Shown here one piece after another: positions 56,701 through 64,000 of a DNA stretch of 64,000 nucleotides. Source of the DNA: Crossaster papposus (lineage: Eukaryota > Echinodermata > Asteroidea > Velatida > Solasteridae). Location: the NCBI GenBank assembly GCA_037893245.1, contig JBAIAA010000741.1, positions 1 through 64,000 on the forward strand, written 5' to 3'. The notes under the pieces are model-generated. The model had not been told where the DNA came from. It saw only the letters and a program-made list of their open reading frames with translations, and made no database searches. The position numbers and the translations under genes are program-made. Position 1 is the stretch's first letter. Each line of letters opens with the position of its first letter.

Positions 56701-59700
56701 GCCAGGATACATTCCTTCCAAAACGGATGATGGGGATAGATTGAATATATCTTTGAAAAAGGTGTTTGTGTGATCTTTTAATAAGCCACTTTGACATTCC
56801 AACTGCGCATGTGCACAACAAGATTCAACAATTTTTCTATTGGGATAAACACGGCAGACAAATGCATTTTGTGAATTTTTTTGTGAAATCGACGATGGGA
56901 ACTTTGTTCGAACAAAAGTTTGGCCACACAAAACACCTGAAAACACCAAAACGAAAAAAAAAATATGTTACCAGGCCTTGCGCTAACTTTTTTTCCTGGA
57001 TAGCCCACCGGGCTAGCAAACTGCAGATTTTACTAGCCCGTTTACATTTTCGCTAGCCCGTATGTACAATGCACAAAACTATTCGTTCGGCGCGGGCACG
57101 TACACGTACCGGCGCTGTACGTACAATAATGTACATGTACATCCGTGGTAATGTACACAGAGGGCGCTGTTCTGAACAGACTCTTTATCAGGCGCTACTA
57201 CTAGTGGCACGGCAGCACGCTCATGTACTATACAGCTACGCAGTGGGCCGTTATGGTAAGAAAGGCTGAACGATGTGAAAGAGAATAGTGCACATATACA
57301 TGTGCGGTACCCTGCGCCGTAGTTTATACTATACTAATCTCACTGAAGCCCACCAGTCTACTCTATTCGTGAGATCGCAATGCACTGCATGCACGCGTGG
57401 ATCGAGCGCTCCCAGGCTATCGATAATCATGCCGAAAAACACAAACAAAAGACAGTTTATACTCGGTTTATTTTGATCCGATATTTATTTAATACACAAA
57501 AAAAAACAATACAAATTTTAACCTGTATTTTGATCTAAACATTTACAGGTAGGTTACTGAATTTTTCACTAGCCCACCGGGCAACCAAGGAAGTGGGTCT
57601 GGGTAGCCCGGAGCAGTTTTCGCTAGACTTTGTACGCCGGGCTAGTACTATTTCGAGGCCTGGTTACTTAGTAACTTTAGAACACGACGATCTCTTTAAA
57701 TTTGCTAGTACCTGCTATGCTTTTGCACGCAATCGCTGAAATGTTTATCTCGAAAAAAAAAATCGTCAAATCTTCATGTGCACATGCGCAGTTGGAATGT
57801 CGAAGTGGCTTATTGGATTTACAACAACTACCGTTGTGAGAAACTACATACAATACATGTAGGCTTACTTCAGTAATATACATCTTTTGTGGTTACTTTG
57901 CAGAAAGTTATTTATAGGAGCTGTCAGCAGTCAAGTTACAAAAGGTGAGCTGTATTATCTAGAAAAAAAATATAGATTTGGTAATTTGTATAATAATTAA
58001 TCCTAATTCCCTACTGCCCTTCTTAGGTACTGGACCCGAATCTGCCAAAATCCATCAGTCGCTTTTCTTTTTTATACATGGGTTGCTGGAACCACAACTG
58101 AAGTGTTGGTAGATTTTGATGGACTCAGTACACATGCCTTACGTGACAACACCACCACAAGCAAAATTCATCAAATTGCGATAGCACTGCTTCAGGCCAC
58201 TTTTTCCAATTCCATCATAATCCATCATTTGTTTTGTTCACGCTAGGACTGCAGGACCAAATCCTCTTAAATCTAACAATGGATTTTGGTGGTTTGGGGA
58301 AAAAATAGGAGAGGGATATTGAACGAGAGGGATATTTTGTTGTGAACTAAACTATTTCTGCTTGGACATGAAAACCTTTATCACAAAAGAAACTAATAAT
58401 TTTTGTGTTTGTTCAGAGGAGTTTCAAGCCTTCTTTGAGGAGTTTGGTGAGGTGTCGGACATTGTCTTGATGTTTGACAAAGAGACAAATCGAAACCGAG
58501 GGTTCGGCTTTGTTACGTTCAAGGACCCAACTTGTGCCTCAAAAATCCTTTCTTCGTCCCAACCTCTGAAGTTACATGGACGAGCAGTAAGTTTTTTGAT
58601 TTGTTTCATTGTTTTGGGGGTTTTAAATAGATTTGATTTTAGGTTGGGAAGTACACGTACATTGTGCATTTTCAAGTCAATATACTTGTATATAGAACCT
58701 TTTGAAACCCTGCAGTTCAGTTTTAGCTAAAAGGATGTTATTGAAGTAAATGTCACACTCCCTGCTTGTCCTGAGCTTAACCATACAAAATAATTTTCCT
58801 GTTGGCTATATTCCACGAAAGAATTTTGAAGTACGGGTCGGTGTTTTCCACTGCCTTTAAATTTAGAGCTTTTTGAGCTGAAAATGCCACCACGCCACTA
58901 TGGTAGTTAATGGGTACTCAAGATGACTAAATCACGGCCTGAATCATTTCTGAACGTTAAGAAGGCCGGGTAAGGCCTACGACTTCGACCCATTGCATCC
59001 TCCAAAACTGGATTTTTTTTGCCGTTTATCCTCTTTTTTTGTTTAAGTTGATTTGTTTTTGTTTTGGTGTAGCTTGACCCTAAACCTAGCGTCCAGCGTG
59101 GTCAGTTAGCCCCTCCCACTGAGCGTCCATCGCAGAATAAAAGCCTGGACAAGAAAGTATTTGTGGGCGGAATCTCTCAGAGCACTGACGAGGAAGGGCT
59201 CAAGAATTATTTCAATAGCAACAGCTATATGGTAAGACGGTACTTTTATTGTTTGGACAAATGTTTCGACGCTTTAGGCTAGATTTTTAAAAGATCGACT
59301 GTCTGAGTCGTTGAAAATCACTCGGGAGCGACTTTCTTTCGGATTCCAACTTAAGAAAGGATGTTGCATCCTGCCGCCACGTTTTTCCTTATATATCTTT
59401 CTAATACATCAATCGGTGCAAAATTGTTACAAAGAAATGAATCTGGGACTGATAATTGTTTACAAATTTTGTAAATTGTATTGTAAATTTTCTAAAGATC
59501 CTGTGCTGAACATCACTGCAACCGTTTTTTTGTTTTTCCGGCAATAGTTTTTTAGCTAAGACGTTGCGTATTCGTATATATTCTTATCGGCAGCCTTGCA
59601 TTAAGTTTGCCTGTGTGAAGCCAGAATCCATTTGGGTTGACCCAGTCCTTCCTAATCTGTTTTAATTCGACGCAACTCTGGAATGCCTGTCTGTACCAGG

Positions 59701-61661
59701 CGTTAGACGTCAGCAAGCATGCTGTCATTTTACGCAGCGTTGTGATTTTAATTTTCATCTTGTGGTTTTTTTTTCGCCGCCAGGTCAAAGATGTAGTCCT
59801 AATGCACGACACCCAAACGTTGAAAAGCCGAGGTAAGTACGAGTTTTATTCCTGCATGCGCAACTTTCTTCGGCCGCATTATTTTTCAATCACTGCCATT
59901 CCAAAATACAAATATCCTAAACACCAGATTGTTCTATACCCGTGAACAACAAATTACCAGTGCAAATGAAATTGCCACGCAACTCTGTTCTGTAGTTAAC
60001 ATTAGTGTTGGCAGTAAAAGTGATATTTCTAGCTCGTCTGTAGTAGCTACTCGTATATATGCACTAAGTACTCGTAAGCATAAGCGTATAGTGTACATAC
60101 GTAACTTTCATAAGTAGCTGCACCGTACCACCTTCGTTTAGAATTTAAACATATGAAGAGTGCGTGATAAAGTAAAGTACATCTATGTTAATGTGTGTAT
60201 GGCGATTCAGCCAAGTTTGTTGTAAAATAGAATAGTGCACATTTAAAACTTTTAACTCCAACCGGATTTTGAAACAAAAATCTTTCCGGATATTCTCATT
60301 TATTGTAGTCAAAATTGTAGTCAAATTATCTACCAACGAAATATCCGTTTTATCATGTAGCAGGGATTTTGGTTCAACATTAATTCTGTGGAATATAAGT
60401 TGTAATACATTTGTAAAAATTCAACAGCAAGTAATAATGCATTGCATTGATCATCTTACATGTATTCATACTTTATATAACATGTATTTATTATTGAATA
60501 CAAATATCAAAATATGTATTTATTATTGTTAACTTTAACCGTTGTCTTCCCTTTATTAATAGATTGTATTTTTATGTAGGTATTCCTGAGTAAGATAAGC
60601 TAAGTGCGGTCCATAAGTAGCGGCTGGTTTCTCGTTTCAATTTTATTTCGAGTTTCATGAGAGTTTCCTCTATTTTCCTTTTTTGTCATATTGACCTTGG
60701 CAATATTAAGAACGGACCAAAATGTTGCCCCTCAAAATGTTGCCCCTCAAAATGTCGCCCCTCAAAATTGTTACCCTTGTGAGAAATTGAATTGTAGATG
60801 AATATACACGATTTATTTAGTTACGTGTATTCTTGACTGCAGTAGAAGAAAGTTTGTGAAAATTTAACTTCAAGGCGTCCCATTGAATTTGCATAAACTT
60901 AAAAACCAAATACAAAATATATAATAAAGAGGGTTGGACTTCAACCCTCATCTTCGTAACTCTACCAAAATCCATCTCTCCCTATTTTGGGGACATTTTG
61001 GCAGATACTGTACATGTAAGCCTTGTATTCCAAATCTATCAATTTCCATGGATTTCAATGGATTTGGTTCTGAAGCATTATATGAGTGATGGATTTTGAT
61101 GGCCATGTTTTCCCACTGAGTAAAACTAAGTAGGGAGTTTTGGTTGTTGATGAGTGGGGTAGATTAGGGGAAATATTTGGGTGAGTTGTGCCTTTGACAA
61201 TACAAACATGAACTGTGGCACACAGTCAAAGTATGTCGTGAGAAAGATATGTGGCTATATGGCCATCTTAGATGCGTCCTTAGAATAACGAGCAACGTTC
61301 AACATTTTCCAAATGGCTTCCATTGCTTGTTTTTCTACCTATATTCTACCTCGGACAAATCTGCAATAGCCCTATAGCCAAATATCTTACGACATACTCT
61401 GACTGTGTGCCAAATTCCCATGTTTGTATCATCAAAGGCACAATCCCATCACCTATTTGCCGTGAGTGGCGTCTTATATTTGCACAAAAAAAACCAAAAA
61501 AAAACCAGTGTGGAACCAGCCGCATACTTGACAACCGCCCCTACGTATCTACCATTTACCGTTACCTCGCATGCCTAGGTTTCGGGTTTGTCACCTTCCT
61601 TGACGACGCAACGGTGGAAAAGGTCTGCAGGCAGCGATTTTTCAACATTGATAACAAAACG
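53709..61661 (+). CDS. Two-RRM RNA-binding protein, DAZAP1/Musashi-like (5' part)
   Basis: Exons: 53709-53725, 57904-57944, 58417-58586, 59073-59231, 59784-59832 and 61579-61661. All phases match. They give 173 residues so far, and the 3' exons lie beyond the window. RRM1 starts at residue 7 with RNP2 KLFIGAVS and has RNP1 RGFGFVTF at 47-54. A linker follows with DPKPSVQRG, which resembles the DPKP-PRG linker of DAZAP1. RRM2 has RNP2 KVFVGGIS at 104-111 and RNP1 RGFGFVTF at 145-152. Tandem RRMs of this class bind single-stranded RNA and act in mRNA splicing, translation and stability. The expected auxiliary C-terminal domain is not visible. The first RRM begins almost at the N-terminus, as in DAZAP1. 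Assignment to DAZAP1 rather than Musashi or hnRNP A/B rests mainly on the linker. Confidence 0.87.
53820..56095. repeat. Chain of three nested/adjacent palindromes
   Basis: One module (with CATGCAGGTT, ATCGATATTTCGCCAAAA and CTGGTGTAATTTGTCTC) occurs four times in alternating orientation: 53820-54085 plus, 54190-54420 minus, 55690-55905 plus and 55915-56090 minus. The middle pair are the outer parts of a larger inverted duplication, with arms 54190-54931 and 55175-55909. That duplication is centred on an intact MITE (54932-55174). The other two dyads are near 54140 and 55912. The arms differ by scattered substitutions and small indels, so this is not a simple assembly echo. All lies within RRM-gene intron 1. 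Confidence 0.85.
54932..55174. mobile_element. GGGGCCAATTTCAT MITE at the palindrome centre
   Basis: This 243-bp copy has intact TIRs (GGGGCCAATTTCACGGAGCT at both ends). Uniquely among the copies, the flanking host sequence is itself inverted: GTGCCACTTGCC-type sequence outside the left end is mirrored outside the right end for over 700 bp. Confidence 0.88.
56765..57830. mobile_element. Composite fold-back element in RRM intron 1
   Basis: The outer ends pair AAGCCACTTTGACATTCCAA and GCGCATGTGCAC with GTGCACATGCGCAG and TTGGAATGTCGAAGTGGCTT. Inside, TTACCAGGCCTTGCG and AGGCCTGGTTAC form a second inverted pair enclosing a unit that repeats GCTAGCCCG and AGCCCACCGGGC. No coding frame is present. 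The structure is one TIR element inserted in another. Its right end is about 75 bases before exon 57904. Confidence 0.7.
57904..57944 (+). CDS. 41-nt microexon of the RRM gene (RNP2 of RRM1)
   Basis: The bases between a GGTTACTTTGCAG acceptor and an AAAAG/GTGAGC donor encode KLFIGAVSSQVTK, the first beta strand and start of helix 1 of RRM1. Without it the RRM at 58417 would lack RNP2. It is too short for open-frame searches. Confidence 0.8.
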
Positions 61662-61764
61662 GTGCAGTTCTATGTTCCCATTTTATATTTATTTAATTAT
61701 GTAATGTGTTCAGTCTTGAGATGTGGTTGTGAATGTTTGAAAAACTGAACACCGAGGATTGTGT

Positions 61765-62007
61765 TTAACCAGTTCGCGCCGGGATTATTTTAACATCGCC
61801 GAGCCGAGGGGCGGGATTATTTTTAACGAAACTCGATCTGAAGCGGGTTCAGGCTGATAGTGCCGGGAAGCACACCCACGCATTCCCGGCCTTGCTTGCT
61901 GCTGACATACATTTCCGAACTTGAACTTGGCGTGTTTATGCATCATCCGTTTTTGAATTTGGGGAGATTTTTGCGTTTATATACGTCATCCGGCGCGAAC
62001 TGTTTAA
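61765..62007. mobile_element. TTAA MITE, full-length copy
   Basis: TTAACCAGTTCGCGCCGGG at the left and CCGGCGCGAACTGTTTAA at the right, 243 bp. It is very similar to the copy at 15938, so the two probably share a recent source. It lies in the intron after exon 61661. Confidence 0.85.
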
Positions 62008-62610
62008 AGGGGTAATATACCATTTGCAGCTATCCATAAAGTAACCTAAATTCTGTTGAAATTATTTAGTCTGGCATGCTGTCATTTTGAAGAAAATAAT
62101 AAAAGAATGTCATTCCAAATTTGCGTATTAGAGATGCACATTTGGACGTTCCCGCAAATAGTGCACGCAAGTGTTCGAACGACGCACGGTGTACATGTTG
62201 GCCCTACTATTGGTCAGTTTAGTCGGGCTGTGGACTTGCACACATATGGATTGCAGAATGTATGGATCGTAAGACTGTGTTAGCACGTGGGGAGAGAAAA
62301 GAAAACGACCAAAGTTGTTGTTTTTCCCGACCTTTGCAAAAATCGCTTTGTCCAGACTCCAGAAGTAGAGTGAGTTTAATGTAAGTTAATTTTGTTGGGA
62401 GTGTTAACCGAAAACATGAAAAAGTATGATGGAAAAAGGAAATAATTTGACGACAAAAACAAAGTACAATATTAAATTATTATAAGACTATATCAAATAC
62501 AGTATGGATTCAATATAGTTATGTCTGGTAATGAAACCAAGGATCCCTCCAAAGTGCTCCAGGCACTGTAGCAAACTGTAGAGAAAAGACAGCGAAACAA
62601 ATTACAGTTT

Positions 62611-62733
62611 TAGAGGTTGGAGGAAAACCCCAGAGGAATAATCTGGGGGAAATCCACCTGTGGACCAGGCAGGAATCGAACCCAGGTCACAGCAGTGGAA
62701 GGTAAGGACAGTAACCACTGTGCCAACCTGAAT
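62611..62733 (-). mobile_element. tRNA-derived SINE
   Basis: On the minus strand, AGGTTGGCACAGTGGTTACT (A-box region) and CCTGGGTTCGATTCCTGCC (B box) are spaced as in tRNA-derived SINEs. CCCCAGATTATTCCTCTGGG and GGTTTTCCTCC follow in the body. Confidence 0.75.
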
Positions 62734-62752
62734 CTCCATGTAGAAACTACGC

Positions 62753-63522
62753 AACTCATGAATGTAACTCGGTACCAGTAACTCATGATTGTAACTCGGT
62801 ACCAGTAACTCATGAATGTAACTCGGTACCAGTAACTCATGAATGTAACTCGGTACCAGTAACTCATGAATGTAACTCGGTACCAGTAACTCATGAATGT
62901 AACTCGGTACCAGTAACTCATGAATGTAACTCGGTACCAGTAACTCATGAATGTAACTCGGTACCAGTAACTCATGAATGTAACTCGGTACCAGTAACTC
63001 ATGAATGTAACTCGGTACCAGTAACTCATGAATGTAACTCGGTACCAGTAACTCATGAATGTAACTCGGTACCAGTAACTCATGAATGTAACTCGGTACC
63101 AGTAACTCATGAATGTAACTCGGTACCAGTAACTCATGAATGTAACTCGGTACCAGTAACTCATGAATGTAACTCGGTACCAGTAACTCATGAATGTAAC
63201 TCGGTACCAGTAACTCATGAATGTAACTCGGTACCAGTAACTCATGAATGTAACTCGGTACCAGTAACTCGTGAATGTAACTCGGTACCAGTAACTCATG
63301 AATGTAACTCGGTACCAGTAACTCATGAATGTAACTCGGTACCAGTAACTCATGAATGTAACTCGGTACCAGTAACTCATGAATGTAACTCGGTACCAGT
63401 AACTCATGAATGTAACTCGGTACCAGTAACTCATGAATGTAACTCGGTACCAGTAACTCATGAATGTAACTCGGTACCAGTAACTCATGAATGTAACTCG
63501 GTACCAGTAACTCATGAATGTA
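62753..63522. repeat. 27-bp minisatellite, about 28 copies
   Basis: The unit GTAACTCGGTACCAGTAACT followed by CATGAAT repeats with almost no variation. One unit has CGTGAAT and one has CATGATT. Because 27 is divisible by three, the minus strand stays open as a 9-residue repeat MSYWYRVTF. No splice or start context supports translation. Confidence 0.95.
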
Positions 63523-64000
63523 CCGATCCTTGGAGTAGTTTTTTCATTTTTTTATGACAGGAGTAATGACAAGCATGTTCTTAATATTGTCACAAAAGTC
63601 GTCACAAAAATCTGAATACATTTGTATACTGTGAGAAAATGTGTGGCTGTACAATGTGTAAACATGTACATGTAGTTCTGATGAATGTTATGTATTAACT
63701 TGTATTGTGCTAGTACCTAAACAAACATTAGGCAGTGATAAGCTATATTTATGGAGCCCAAAAGTAGACAAGCCTATTTTTCCTTTTTTCTGCTAGCAGA
63801 TTTTAGGTGTTTTTTTGTAGTTGTGACGCCCAAAATTAAAAAAAAATCTGAATTTTTGTTGCTCACTTTTGGGATGCTAAGTTTTAACACGGAAAATTAA
63901 CACGGCTTGAATTTCTTTTTTGCAACTTCAAAAAGCCCTCTACTTGGGGGCCTACTAAAAGTTGGTCCTCTATTTTGGGGATTATAAATGTCATCTAGTG

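Larger units (their letters stand above)
61662..64000. other. Intron or 3' flank of the RRM gene
   Basis: I find no further convincing exon. The stretch holds a TTAA MITE (61765-62007), a SINE fragment (62611-62733), the 27-bp minisatellite (62753-63522) and about 480 bases of unremarkable AT-rich sequence. Confidence 0.6.

Noticed and set aside
58362-58416. Start codon at 58362 for the RRM protein
   Set aside because: It lies in intron sequence before a clear acceptor. It would give an RRM without RNP2, whereas the microexon at 57904 restores RNP2 in phase.
62610-63515. 301-aa open frame of MSYWYRVTF repeats as a repetitive protein gene
   Set aside because: It is a minisatellite whose unit length is divisible by three. 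The C-terminal part is an antisense reading of a SINE, and no promoter or splice context is present.

Overview
This is a eukaryotic nuclear window from an intron-rich animal. Genes are split into many short exons with GT-AG boundaries and conserved phases. About 40% GC by eye, it is densely seeded with short inverted-repeat transposons (MITEs), tRNA-derived SINE-like units, simple repeats and minisatellites. The ortholog content (ARB2A/FAM172A, a CYP2-clan P450, a DAZAP1/Musashi-like two-RRM protein) and the MITE style suggest a marine invertebrate deuterostome such as an echinoderm. That placement is an inference, not a demonstration. There are no prokaryotic genes, CRISPR arrays or operons. 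Layout: (1) 1-2534, minus: 5' part of a leucine-rich-repeat gene running off the left edge, three exons with start codon at 2534. (2) 2535-7914: intergenic, almost all repeats. (3) 7915-12735, plus: a complete nine-exon ARB2A/FAM172A ortholog of 495 aa. (4) 12736-16300: intergenic, between two convergent genes. (5) 16569-44250, minus: a very large coiled-coil gene reconstructed as about 31 coding exons and 1789 aa. I could not assign it to a named family. Its introns carry most of the window's MITEs. (6) 45503-51750, minus: a P450 whose first two exons join in phase, but whose second exon is cut by a LINE reverse-transcriptase fragment. No heme-binding exon follows, so it is probably a pseudogene. 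(7) 53709-61661 and beyond, plus: the 5' part of a two-RRM RNA-binding protein. It starts with a 17-nt coding exon and a 41-nt microexon, and its 4.2 kb first intron holds a chain of large palindromes. (8) 62.6-63.5 kb: a SINE fragment and a 27-bp minisatellite of about 28 copies. The genes look like independent housekeeping, structural and detoxification loci. I see no sign that they form one pathway. The strongest unusual signals are structural: the palindrome chain at 53.8-56.1 kb with a MITE at its dyad; a 721-bp fold-back element with 285-bp arms and a 9-bp target duplication; a TTAA-flanked MITE family with six copies; the LINE-broken P450; and the unassigned coiled-coil protein with two CxxC motifs. 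I did not find a convincing new multi-gene biological system.
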